Source: Bradyrhizobium japonicum USDA 6
GTDB lineage: Bacteria; Pseudomonadota; Alphaproteobacteria; Rhizobiales; Xanthobacteraceae
Reading direction: 5' to 3'
NCBI RefSeq assembly: GCF_000284375.1
Contig: NC_017249.1
Coordinates: forward strand, 5,682,001 to 5,746,000
DNA length: 64,000 bases
In this document: piece after piece, positions 9,151 to 17,603 of the stretch
Numbering within the stretch: position 1 is the first letter of the stretch
Layout of the letters: each line of letters begins with the position of its first letter
Program-made: the position numbers and the translations under genes
Notes under the pieces: model-generated
Databases searched by the model: none
Told to the model about the DNA's origin: nothing
Seen by the model: the letters and a program-made list of their open reading frames with translations, nothing else

Positions 9151-10632
9151 TCAGAGTTGCGCGTTGATCGGTAGGAGCTTCCACAAATTGGCCACCAGGC
9201 GCCGCTGAAAGCCGGTTTGGGGTTCGTCCCGGTAGCGCACGTCTTTACCGTCCTTCACCGTTTCCCACGTGATCTTGCCATTCGGGTCGAGGAGAACGCG
9301 ATAGCTGTTGGCGGGCACGACACCAGTCGCCATGTAGGTCGTCAGCCTTTCGGCAAGCTCCGGGCTCTCGACATAGAGGCCAGCTTCGGTGTTGATCACC
9401 GCAGAGCGCGGGTCGAGGTTGAAGCTGCCGATGAACACGGCTTCGCGGTCGAAGGCCATGGCCTTGGTATGCAATGCCGCTGGCGATCGTCCGGAAAGCA
9501 GCGACCAACCCGGCCGAAAGGCGTCGGTATCCGGGCGCAGCTCGTATAGCTCCATGCCGTTCTCGAGCAGCCGTCTGCGGGTCTTGGCGTAACCCGAATG
9601 CGCCGGCAGCATGTCGTTCGAAGCAAGCGAGTTGGTCAGCGCGCGCACCCTGACATGGCGCTCGTGCAGCGCCTTGACGGCTGCCTGCGCCTCGGCGGGA
9701 AGCACGAAATAAGGCGACTCGACGAGCAACTCCCGTTTCAGCTGCGCGACCCGCCCGCGGATGAACCCGACCACATGGTCGCTCTCCTTGCCGCGGGCGA
9801 TGGTTTCCGGGTCGTCGGCGATAACGCGACCATGTGCCCACACGAGATCGTCTCGGAGGTCGGCGCCCTGGGCCGCCAGCTCCTCGAGGTCCTGGTCTAT
9901 CGGATAAGGATAGTCGGCCATAGCGATCGCCTCCCGCAAGCGAAGCAGGATGGCGTCGAGATCGGCAGAGCCATAGGCGCGATTGACGATGGCCCCGATC
10001 GGCACGGTAGAGGGGCTGTTCCAGAAACGGTCGAACACCTCCGACAGATTGCGGACGACGGGCCCAACCGCCAACACGTCGAGATCGCGGTAGTTGGCGA
10101 TCGTGTTCACGCCATAATAGATGTCACCGATATTGCGGCCGCCGACGATCGCCGCCGCGTTATCAGCAACCATCAGCTTGTTGTGCATGCGGCGGTTGAC
10201 CCGGCCGAAGTCGAAAATGAAGTCAAGAATTGACCATCCCCGGTTGGTGAGCGGGTTGAAGAGACGGATCTCGACATTGGGGTGAGCATCGAGCGCGGCT
10301 TTGACCGCATCACTCGCCTTGTAGAAGGGATCGTCGACGAGGAGCCGTGCCCTGACCCCGCGATCGGCCGCCTTTGTCACGCTGTCGAGGATGATCCGGC
10401 CGGTCGTATCGCCGTCCCAGGAATAGTACTGCATGTCGAGACTTCGCTCGGCCAGGTCGGCCAGCGCCAGACGAACGATGAAGGCCTCGCGCCCGTGGCT
10501 CAAGAGGCTGAAGCCGGAGAGGCCCGGATGCTCGCTCGCCGCACGCTCGAAGAATTGGCCCAGCCTGGTCGATGCGTGGTCCTCGAACGCCGTCGACACT
10601 GGGTGCGGATAGTCGGTCGTTTCACGGCGCAT
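9151..10632 (-). CDS. Phospholipase D family protein (cardiolipin-synthase-like)
   Basis: The 493-residue protein carries two HKD half-sites. The first is H150-x-K152-x4-D157 (HNKLMVAD) followed by GGRN, and the second is H388-x-K390-x4-D395 (HTKAMAFD) followed by GSFN. Two such motifs form one phosphodiesterase or transphosphatidylase active site, as in cardiolipin synthases and bacterial PLDs. There is no membrane-spanning N-terminus of the ClsA type, which points to a soluble or peripheral enzyme, more like ClsC/YmdC. The ATG at 10632 follows GGGGAG; an in-frame start at 10677 has no such site. Confidence 0.88.
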   Translation of the reverse strand: MRRETTDYPHPVSTAFEDHASTRLGQFFERAASEHPGLSGFSLLSHGREAFIVRLALADLAERSLDMQYYSWDGDTTGRIILDSVTKAADRGVRARLLVDDPFYKASDAVKAALDAHPNVEIRLFNPLTNRGWSILDFIFDFGRVNRRMHNKLMVADNAAAIVGGRNIGDIYYGVNTIANYRDLDVLAVGPVVRNLSEVFDRFWNSPSTVPIGAIVNRAYGSADLDAILLRLREAIAMADYPYPIDQDLEELAAQGADLRDDLVWAHGRVIADDPETIARGKESDHVVGFIRGRVAQLKRELLVESPYFVLPAEAQAAVKALHERHVRVRALTNSLASNDMLPAHSGYAKTRRRLLENGMELYELRPDTDAFRPGWSLLSGRSPAALHTKAMAFDREAVFIGSFNLDPRSAVINTEAGLYVESPELAERLTTYMATGVVPANSYRVLLDPNGKITWETVKDGKDVRYRDEPQTGFQRRLVANLWKLLPINAQL

Positions 10633-10817
10633 GGAACTCCCCACTGCCGTAGGCAAGCGACAACGGCAATTCGTCAATCGCTAGCTCGCAACCTCCAACT
10701 CAGTCATCAAAGCACAAAAGGTCGTTCCGCGAAATGGGCGGCGCGGGCTCCAGATTTCCGCAGCGTTTGGTGCGGTATGGGCTCAGTGACCATGAGCGGG
10801 AAGACTGCCGGCCTACT

Positions 10818-11612
10818 TTACTCGTCTTTGATAACCGGCAGGCCGGCGACCAAATCAATCATGGGTCGCACGTCTTCCTTCAGGAGACCGGCACGTGGGG
10901 AATCCAGATCAATTATTACAAATATGACGGCACTGACTGACGTTGCTATCATGACGGCAGGCAAGCGAGACCGAAGCGGGTCAAGCCTGCTAGCGTAGCC
11001 TGCGAAGCCGCAGGAAGCACTGGCGATCGCAAAGAGCGCGATTAATATTTCTGCCGGAATTTGGTTTCGCAGTTCTGCAAGACGCTTCGCTTGGTTGTCG
11101 ATCATCTCGTTTAGCGACTGGATAAAGAGCCCGGTGGGCACAATTTCCTTGTCTTTAGCGGAAAGAGTGTTCGCATGCTGCCATAATTTCTCTTGGATCT
11201 CGTTCGTACGAGCTAAAAGCGCCGTCCGCGCTTTGTCGGATGTGGAAAGGGCCGTCCTCATCTGGGCATATTCCCGAAGCAACTTCAGTGTCTCTGTCCC
11301 GGTGGGCTCTGGCAGCAAACGCGCACGTAAGGCCGTGGTGCCTATTGCGTTGGCCAGATTGACTGTCGCCTCGCGTCGCGCCTCGAAACGCGTGAGCGCC
11401 ATCAGAAAGCTAAAGCCAACCATCAAGGCGACCATTCCGAGAAGCACTTGCTCCAGCGCGGCGATATGGTTGCTTACGCCTTTGCTTTCATTCCGGTTGC
11501 CAAGCTGCCATCCGATCTCGCACGCCAGGAAGACAGCGCAGACGCCACCAAGAAAACCAAGAGAAGGGGTAACCGGAAAGTTGCCCCATGACCGCTCAAC
11601 TCCAAGCCACAA
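10818..11612 (-). CDS. DUF4239 (bestrophin-like) membrane protein
   Basis: This 264-residue protein has about four hydrophobic segments (near 17-34, 55-73, 187-205 and 215-233) around a charged helical middle. The motif MALTRFEARREATVNLANAIGTTALRARLL, here broken as FEARREATVNLANAIGTT then LRARLLPEP, is typical of DUF4239 proteins, which are called bestrophin-like. Channel activity has not been shown for the family as far as I know. The only start that fits is TTG 11612, because an in-frame stop lies three codons upstream; no good ribosome binding site is seen. Base composition is visibly more AT-rich than in the neighbouring core genes. Confidence 0.72.
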   Translation of the reverse strand: MWLGVERSWGNFPVTPSLGFLGGVCAVFLACEIGWQLGNRNESKGVSNHIAALEQVLLGMVALMVGFSFLMALTRFEARREATVNLANAIGTTALRARLLPEPTGTETLKLLREYAQMRTALSTSDKARTALLARTNEIQEKLWQHANTLSAKDKEIVPTGLFIQSLNEMIDNQAKRLAELRNQIPAEILIALFAIASASCGFAGYASRLDPLRSRLPAVMIATSVSAVIFVIIDLDSPRAGLLKEDVRPMIDLVAGLPVIKDE

Positions 11613-11855
11613 AAGTTGCTATCATCGACGTGTCAATACATTCGCGCCGCGTCATTAAATGCTCGTATCGGCAATCATTGCAGCGCATTGGAAACTTCAT
11701 TCAAACGCCCCGACGATCAACCTCGCTTGCTGATGCTCGCAAGGCCACGATGAAAGCGTGCCGGTGTCGCCTGTTGGCACTTAACTGTGGCCGGTCCAAA
11801 TGTCGGCTGTAACCCGCAGAAGACGTATAGCAAACGGACTGCCTTGCAATCCGGA

Positions 11856-12305
11856 CTACCAGTATCTGAATCCGAGCCATGCGTAATTTCCCTGGTGCGC
11901 TGTGAAAGCAATTTGCGGCGGCGAATACTTTCTGGCTCCTCGCGTGGCATGCTTCGAAGTCATTTGTCGCCTCTTCTGTTCAACCGGCGCCCCGTGGCGG
12001 GATTCCTGGGAAGACATCAGCGCGAGCGCTGTGGACGTGCCGGCGCGACCGGCCGGTACCTCTCGAACCGTGGGCGGAGCCGGAGGGTCCTTGTCCCATG
12101 GCGAAGGTGCTACGGCCGCGGTATCTCCCTTCGTCGTGTCCAGGACCACCAGCTCGGGCCATTTCCGATCCGAGATAATTTTTATGACTGGCGGTGGGAC
12201 GTCAGTGCTCTGAACCTCAGGCGACCTTGGCAGACAAAAATCCACAATTATCAGCAGCGCGAACAATGCCGCACCGACATTACGGAAGTAGGCCGCGAGA
12301 GGCAT
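11856..12305 (-). CDS. Hypothetical protein with N-terminal hydrophobic segment
   Basis: The 149-residue product starts with a hydrophobic stretch (residues 8-25, GAALFALLIIVDFCLP) that could be a signal anchor. A Pro-rich, low-complexity remainder without a recognised domain follows. ATG 12305 follows GGAG at a good distance. Proteins of this style, a short anchor plus a disordered tail, are frequent and poorly conserved in Bradyrhizobium. No function is proposed. Confidence 0.5.
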   Translation of the reverse strand: MPLAAYFRNVGAALFALLIIVDFCLPRSPEVQSTDVPPPVIKIISDRKWPELVVLDTTKGDTAAVAPSPWDKDPPAPPTVREVPAGRAGTSTALALMSSQESRHGAPVEQKRRQMTSKHATRGARKYSPPQIAFTAHQGNYAWLGFRYW

Positions 12306-12463
12306 TTGTCGCTCCGCGCCCCCGCATGGCCCGGGCCGAATGCGCGACTGACGCCATGAACAACCGGGTGCTCCTCACGGCGTCCCTCAAGTCGACCAAC
12401 TGCGTTCGATCGATCCGGGTGTGGGCGCAATCGTCGAGCTTCCCGACCGGTGAACGAGCTCGT

Positions 12464-12724
12464 TTACCGCCCCGCCCCGACGCGATTGACGCCCCCATTC
12501 GCATTGCCGCCGACGTTGTGACGGACGGCTGCTCGCGCGACGGGGCGTGGCCTGAGCACGACGCCGGCCCTCGCGACGCAACCTGCTGGATAGTCCACAT
12601 ATGTGCAGTATATGACGGCCTTGGCCGGTTCGCTGCTCATCGTGACGCCTGCTATTCCCAACAATGCGCTGACCGCGAGGCCCGCGAGGGTGAAGGACGT
12701 GGCATGGGATCGAATTCGCCGCAT
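12464..12724 (-). CDS. Small secreted protein, Cys-containing
   Basis: This 86-residue protein has a clear signal peptide (basic start, then FTLAGLAVSALLGIAG, cleavage near AKA-V). The short mature part contains CTYVDYPAGC and a basic tail. ATG 12724 follows a strong GGAGGAG. The two Cys may form a periplasmic disulfide. I recognise the style from many Bradyrhizobium genomes, where such proteins are uncharacterised. The flanking stretches 12306-12463 and 12725-13054 show no convincing gene. Confidence 0.62.
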   Translation of the reverse strand: MRRIRSHATSFTLAGLAVSALLGIAGVTMSSEPAKAVIYCTYVDYPAGCVARAGVVLRPRPVARAAVRHNVGGNANGGVNRVGAGR

Positions 12725-13054
12725 GAACTCCTCCTATCAACCGCGATGGTGTTCTCTCGGGTTTGTAACCCCGACGGCGTTGACGCTGGGCCTCTCTCGC
12801 GTGAACATCTTGACGTAGATCAATTGGCTGCCGTCGGATGCCGCCTCGAGCGAGGCCGCCAGCCGCACACCCCGCAGTGGACTTGCCGCTGCCACCCGTC
12901 AGGCGTCGGCGTGTGCCCCTGGGTTGACCTTGCTCGGTCGGTTTTCCCGCACCGGCAAGTGACCCCTTGAGCGGAACCAGCTGTCGCTCTTCCACTGGTT
13001 GTTGAAAATGTCGGGAGCAACCAATTTACGGATTGTTAGCAGATTCTATCGCAA

Positions 13055-14038
13055 ATGGTTCAAGAATATAACAACAACCAGACCGGGTTCCATTACCCGA
13101 CCAAATCCATGAATGCATCTGCTTTCCTGATCGCGACGGCCTTTGGCGCGGCATTCCTTGCTGTGGAGTACAAGTGGTACTACCAGCCCGACATGTTCAA
13201 TCCGGATGTCGTGCTCAGTATCTTCTCCACCGAGCACATGAAAGCTCGCGCAGCAGTTCGACACGTGCTGATCGATCCGGGCTCGGCCAAATTCGGCGCA
13301 TTGCGTTCAGTCGAGGCCGACGCGGCGCGATATGTCTGCGGCGCCGTCAACGCGAGAGACAAATCCGGCCAATCCATCGATGCCGCTTTCGTCTACACTG
13401 TGGCCGTTGACTTTGCCCGCGTCGACGACGACGGCCGGATCACGCAGCTGCGCTCGGGCTTTCGGCCTTGCCCCACTGAAAATGACAAGGTCGCGCAGCA
13501 GAAGCCTGCTCTTTCGCCTGGCATGCTGCCCGTCGCGAAAACCGTTCAGCAGGTCGCTCCGCCAGCCGGCACCTCGACTGTGTCGGGTCTGACGACGCGT
13601 GCATCCCCAGCAGGTGCAACGGCGTCCGGCGGAACCATGGAACAGCAGCTCCGCGAGCTGGGCGCACGCACTGTCCCGCCTGAATCGGCCAATGGAGCCC
13701 AGGCAACCCTGCCGGGAGAGCGTGGGACCGCCAAGGAGAATGAGTGGCGAGCCGATCAGCCTCCCGTCGCATGGCCCAAATTCCCTCCGGATCACCCGTT
13801 GGCGAGGTCAACCCGGAAACGGAGCCCCTCCGAAGCGCTCGCCTTGGCGAAAGGCGTCGAGGAACGTTGGAACCAAGCCAAGTCGTCCGGAAACATCGCA
13901 ATGCGTCCCTCGTCGGACGAGATCAAAGAGGCGTGTCGCGCCCTGCTTGGGATCGATCCCACAGACAGCGAATATCGAAAAGCCTGGGCAACTTTCGTGC
14001 ACCTGCAAGACATCGACCGCGATGTTGCGATGAAATAA
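13055..14038 (+). CDS. Hypothetical membrane-anchored protein
   Basis: The product is 327 residues from ATG 13055, or 309 from ATG 13109. The second start would place a hydrophobic anchor (ASAFLIATAFGAAFLAV) at the extreme N-terminus, which is more usual; neither start has a clear ribosome binding site. After the anchor comes a compact region of about 110 residues with AAVRHVLIDPGSAKF and ARYVCGAVNARDKSG. I have seen this pattern in small periplasmic proteins of unknown role. A Pro/Ala/Thr-rich linker and a helical C-terminal domain follow. No enzymatic motif is visible. Confidence 0.6.
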   Translation: MVQEYNNNQTGFHYPTKSMNASAFLIATAFGAAFLAVEYKWYYQPDMFNPDVVLSIFSTEHMKARAAVRHVLIDPGSAKFGALRSVEADAARYVCGAVNARDKSGQSIDAAFVYTVAVDFARVDDDGRITQLRSGFRPCPTENDKVAQQKPALSPGMLPVAKTVQQVAPPAGTSTVSGLTTRASPAGATASGGTMEQQLRELGARTVPPESANGAQATLPGERGTAKENEWRADQPPVAWPKFPPDHPLARSTRKRSPSEALALAKGVEERWNQAKSSGNIAMRPSSDEIKEACRALLGIDPTDSEYRKAWATFVHLQDIDRDVAMK

Positions 14039-14073
14039 AGCGGCAACGGTAGGCAACTGGCCTTCCCGCCTCT

Positions 14074-14246
14074 GGCCCAAGGACGACATTCGTCCGGACC
14101 ACTTCGACGTCACTTTTGGCGCAAGCCTTCGATGAGTATGCGTCCTAGGCCCACCGCATCAGCTTGAGCGAGGCGGCAACGCGCAGGCTGCGCTTGCCGG
14201 CGAGCGCGATGCCTTCACGTTCGCCGCTATCCGCCGCGCAGGTCCA
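14074..14246. repeat. Direct repeat copy A bracketing the cyclase fusion gene
   Basis: This segment, from GGCCCAAGGACGACATTC to about GCGCAGGTCC, matches 15975-16163 with scattered substitutions and small gaps. Copy B contains the real 3' end of the GrlR-like gene at 16059-16763. Copy A therefore looks like a duplicated gene end plus its downstream flank. Both copies have the same orientation and enclose about 1.7 kb. Confidence 0.8.
14145..14246 (-). pseudogene. 3' remnant of a GrlR-like gene
   Basis: Read on the minus strand, the segment encodes about 33 residues ending GKRSLRVAASLKLMRWA and a TAG stop. The intact gene at 16059-16763 ends GKRSLRLAASLKLMRRA. No upstream coding part of the gene survives: homology ends near 14246. 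The rest of 14247-14450 shows no gene. Confidence 0.8.
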
Positions 14247-14450
14247 GTTCAACGACAGTCCGCTTAAGGGTCCATTTCCCGATTTCAATCCGACCAATCA
14301 CAAGGGTCCGCTTGCTCATATCAACGGACATCGTCAGCGTGGTGGCGCACATCCGACAAGGGCCAAGCCGAGATATTCAACCTTTGCCGGTGCCCGTCTT
14401 GCTGCTACACTTTGAGTGGACTGCGACGACCGAGGCCGGGGAGATCATCC

Positions 14451-15764
14451 ATGCAACCGGTCACTCGCTATGCGAAAAGCGGCGACATCCATATCGCTTA
14501 CCAGCTGTTTGGCGACGGGCCGATCAATCTGGTTCTCGCTCCCTATTTCGTGTCGAACATTGAGGTCTACTGGGAGCATCCCGAAGTCGCTCGGTGGCTG
14601 TTGCGGCTGGGATCCTTTGCTCGGGTGGCAATGTTTGACAAGCGTGGGACGGGCATGTCCGATCGCGTCCCGGAGCTTCCAGGCCTCGACCAACGTATGG
14701 ACGACCTCCGGGCAGTTATGGACGCTGCAAATATGGAACACGCGGCGCTTCTTGGAGCATCGGAAGGCGCATCTTTAGCGGCGCTGTTCGCTGCAACCTA
14801 TCCGGCACGATCCCGCGCACTCATCCTCTACGGCGGCTTTGCGCAATTTTCCTCTTGGCTACCGACAGATAAGGATCTGTCAGAGTTCCTTGCATATATT
14901 GATCAGGCTTGGGGATCTGGCGGCAGTATAGCCGTCTTTTTTCCCTCCCTTGCCAACGATCCGGCCGCGCAACAGTGGATGGGCAGATTTGAGCGCTTGG
15001 GGGCGAGCCCTGCTGCCGCGACCGAACTCATGCGCATGAATAGTCAAATCGACATTAGCAACGTCCTGCCAACGATCCGGATTCCCACACTCGTCGTTCA
15101 CCGCACCGGTGACAGAGCCATCAATGTGGAGGGGGGCCGCTATCTGGCTGAGCACATCTCCGGGGCTCGTTACGTCGAGCTTCCAGGAATTGACCACCCT
15201 CCCTTCTTCGGCGACAACGCCGATCTTATTGCGGATACGATCGAGGAATTCTTGACCGGCGTGCGCGCGCCGGTCATCGCCGATCGGGTGCTCGCTACGG
15301 TTCTCTTTACTGATATCGTTGGATCGACCGAGAAGGCGGCTGCACTCGGCGACCGCCGTTGGCACGATCTGTTTGATGCCCATCACGCCACGATCCGACG
15401 CAACCTCGATCGCTTCCGCGGGCACGAAGTCAAGACGACTGGCGACGGTGTTCTGGCCACTTTCGATGGACCGGCACGCGGGGTGCGCTGCGCGTGCGCA
15501 ATAGCCGAAGAGGTTCGATCGCTGGGCATCGAAATCCGTGCGGGACTGCACACGGGCGAGTGCGAAATGAGCGATGACGATGTCGGCGGCATCGCCGTCC
15601 ACATCGGTGCACGCGTTGCAGCGCTCGCGGGCGCGGGCGAGGTCCTGGTATCGAGTACCGTCAAAGAACTGGTGGCTGGGTCAGCGTTACGATTCGGCGA
15701 CCGCGGTGCCCGATCGCTGAAGGGGGTTCCCGGCGAGTGGCGCATCTTTGCAGTCGAGCGATGA
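14451..15764 (+). CDS. Alpha/beta hydrolase fused to class III adenylate/guanylate cyclase domain
   Basis: The 437-residue protein joins two domains. Residues 1-270 are an alpha/beta-hydrolase fold with nucleophile Ser104 in GASEG and a candidate catalytic His249 in IDHPP. Residues 278-437 are a class III cyclase homology domain. LFTDIVGST (286-294) supplies the first metal Asp288, and KTTGDG (328-333) supplies the second metal Asp332. The cyclase would make cAMP or cGMP from a nucleoside triphosphate as a dimer; the hydrolase part may sense or turn over a ligand. ATG 14451 follows GGGGAG. Codon use looks less GC-biased than in neighbours, and the gene is enclosed by direct repeats, which suggests acquisition. 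I know such fusions from actinobacteria and Bradyrhizobium, but their ligand is not established. Confidence 0.88.
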   Translation: MQPVTRYAKSGDIHIAYQLFGDGPINLVLAPYFVSNIEVYWEHPEVARWLLRLGSFARVAMFDKRGTGMSDRVPELPGLDQRMDDLRAVMDAANMEHAALLGASEGASLAALFAATYPARSRALILYGGFAQFSSWLPTDKDLSEFLAYIDQAWGSGGSIAVFFPSLANDPAAQQWMGRFERLGASPAAATELMRMNSQIDISNVLPTIRIPTLVVHRTGDRAINVEGGRYLAEHISGARYVELPGIDHPPFFGDNADLIADTIEEFLTGVRAPVIADRVLATVLFTDIVGSTEKAAALGDRRWHDLFDAHHATIRRNLDRFRGHEVKTTGDGVLATFDGPARGVRCACAIAEEVRSLGIEIRAGLHTGECEMSDDDVGGIAVHIGARVAALAGAGEVLVSSTVKELVAGSALRFGDRGARSLKGVPGEWRIFAVER

Positions 15765-15974
15765 CTGTCAAACAATCCTGCCATTCCGGTTCATTGCAAC
15801 CCAGGTGCTTTCGCAAAACGGGCACCAGATGTCGTCCTGCGGTCGACAAGAAACCTTTATCGGACCAATGATCAGATCAGATGCGACTGAGAAATCGGAC
15901 GCAACCGCACGCAAAGGATCGGCGGTCGAAATTTTTCTCTGCCCGCCTTTTTCCCGCCGGAAGGTCCGCCTCAG

Positions 15975-16163
15975 GGCCCAAGGACGACATTCATCCAACC
16001 CCGCTTCGATGGCCGCGCTTTTTGGGGCAAGCGGACGCGGATTCTATGAGTACACGTCCTAGGCCCGCCGCATCAGTTTGAGCGAGGCTGCAAGGCGCAG
16101 GCTGCGCTTGCCGGCGAGCGCGATGCCTTCGAGTTCGCCGCTGTCCGCCGTGCAGGTCCCGGA
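15975..16163. repeat. Direct repeat copy B bracketing the cyclase fusion gene
   Basis: This is the partner of 14074-14246. It covers the last about 105 bases of the GrlR-like gene and about 85 bases beyond its stop. The remaining intergenic sequence 15765-15974 shows no gene. Confidence 0.8.
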
Positions 16164-16763
16164 GAAGCCGATCCCGACCTCATAGCCGCCGAACACGGGG
16201 TTCTCGCCCTTCGCCGGCGTGTGCTCCTGGTTCAGCATCTCGCCCTTCCAGCGGCCGTCCGCCGAGGAATATGAGCCGAGATAGTAGAAGAACGCGTCGC
16301 CGCCGAGGATGCGGCCGTCGATCAGGAGCATCACGCCCGATAATCCGGCATCGACACCGTCAAGCGCGCGCAGGCCCATCCCATAGAGTCCGTTGGCGAT
16401 GCCGCCCGGACCAACCGCACCACTCGGAGGCACCCCCTCGTCGTCGAGCCGGGTGAGATTGGCCCAGAATTTTGCGCCCGGCATGGTGTCCGCGCCACCC
16501 TCGAGACGGATCTGGTTACCGTACAGCCGCCCGCGCGCACCGATCGAGGCGATATCGGCTCCCATCAGCGGCTTGTAATTGGGATCCTCGTTGTGTCGTT
16601 CGGTGATCACCTCGGCGACGATCTCGCCGTCGCGCTCAGCATAGGTTCCAAGATGCGCGAAGGCCGAATTGCCACCCAGCATCTTGCCGTCATGCAGGCA
16701 CATGATGCTGCGGCCGAACGCATCGTTGACGCCGTATTCAACCTTGTAGAGTCCGTCCAGCAA
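16059..16763 (-). CDS. GrlR-like protein with internally duplicated module (copy 1)
   Basis: The 234-residue protein contains two similar modules. The first (about 1-45) reads LDGLYKVEY, then GKMLGGNSAFAHLGTY. The second (about 122-170) reads IANGLYGMGL, then GRILGGDAFFYYLGSY. The GRxxGGDxxFYYxGxY signature resembles the GrlR family, whose founding member folds as a small beta-barrel and restrains a virulence activator in enteric pathogens. No type III secretion genes are nearby, so that role cannot be transferred. No signal peptide is present. The start is a TTG with no clear ribosome binding site, so it is uncertain. A paralogue lies at 19160-19861 and a 3' remnant at 14145-14246. Confidence 0.68.
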   Translation of the reverse strand: MLDGLYKVEYGVNDAFGRSIMCLHDGKMLGGNSAFAHLGTYAERDGEIVAEVITERHNEDPNYKPLMGADIASIGARGRLYGNQIRLEGGADTMPGAKFWANLTRLDDEGVPPSGAVGPGGIANGLYGMGLRALDGVDAGLSGVMLLIDGRILGGDAFFYYLGSYSSADGRWKGEMLNQEHTPAKGENPVFGGYEVGIGFSGTCTADSGELEGIALAGKRSLRLAASLKLMRRA

Positions 16764-16884
16764 TTCAATAAGCTCACAAAATCAGAAAAGAATCGCGGGC
16801 TACCTAGCACTGTCGCCGCACCGAGGCCATCCGGCTTTTCAGCGCAGGGGCGGGAGCGGAGCCCACTCGCCGTATGATGCCATC

Positions 16885-16980
16885 ATGCCCCTGTTTTGCC
16901 CGACGGGTCAATTGATTTTTCGCAAAATACGAAATCAACGATTTCAACGACTTGGCTACGGTGCATGGGGTTGTTTTTCG
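16885..16980. repeat. Dispersed intergenic repeat, copy 1
   Basis: The left end ATGCCCCTGTTTTGCCCGAC continues as GGGTCAA, and the right end is GTGCATGGGGTTGTTTT. The same two ends, about 96 bases apart, recur at 50303-50400 in the same orientation with a diverged middle. I recognise the left end as a frequent Bradyrhizobium intergenic sequence. Otherwise 16764-17143 holds no supported gene. Confidence 0.75.
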
Positions 16981-17143
16981 ACTTGTTCGTCTGCCCTATC
17001 CGGAGCGACCGACCTCACACGCTAATGACGCTTGAAATACTGTGGTGGGACCTCCCGCTCGTTGTGATTCAACGCCCGTGCCGGAGCTGGTTCCTCCTTG
17101 AGGCTCCTTCGAACCCGCCGGAGCGCGCCCGCGACAAAGCGGC

Positions 17144-17602
17144 ATGAACCAGATAGAACCATCAGCCGAGGAACTGATCGCAGCGATCGTCGCCAGCGCG
17201 GCGAAGCAGCCGCTGCTTGATGCGGCCTTCGAACTCTGGCGCTGGCGCTACCGATTGGATTCGATCGAGAGGCGTCCGAGCGCCGAAGAGGTCCGTGTCA
17301 ATCGCACGCTCGCGCCGGAGCAGTTCCGCGCGAAATACCGCTACGACCGCGACCACGCCCATGACGGGCGGATGTTCGACTATGTGAAGCGCGCCCATCC
17401 GCGAGCCAGTGACGACGCAATCCGGCAGGCCATCATCACCGCCGTGAAGTTCGAAGACGCCACCTTCGAGCACTTCAACTGGAACGGCGATTTCTGGGAC
17501 TGCGTTGTGCGCGCCGTCGCGCGCGCGGCCGCTCAATATCCGGACTTTCTCGAGACGACTTATCGCGACGCCCGCAACAACGTCGCCTACTACTACAAGT
17601 GA
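17144..17602 (+). CDS. Conserved hypothetical protein
   Basis: The 152-residue product begins MNQIEPSAEELIAAIV and is rich in Arg, Asp, Trp and Tyr. It has no signal peptide or membrane segment and codon use is normal. Features such as FELWRWRYRLD and FEHFNWNGDFWDC look like a folded soluble domain, but I do not recognise it. It converges with the SEL1 gene, with one base between the stop codons. Confidence 0.6.
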   Translation: MNQIEPSAEELIAAIVASAAKQPLLDAAFELWRWRYRLDSIERRPSAEEVRVNRTLAPEQFRAKYRYDRDHAHDGRMFDYVKRAHPRASDDAIRQAIITAVKFEDATFEHFNWNGDFWDCVVRAVARAAAQYPDFLETTYRDARNNVAYYYK

Positions 17603-17603
17603 G

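Noticed and set aside
16896..17147. 83-codon plus-strand frame in the intergenic region
   Set aside because: Its start lies in the dispersed repeat at 16885 and the remainder has no domain or ribosome binding site.
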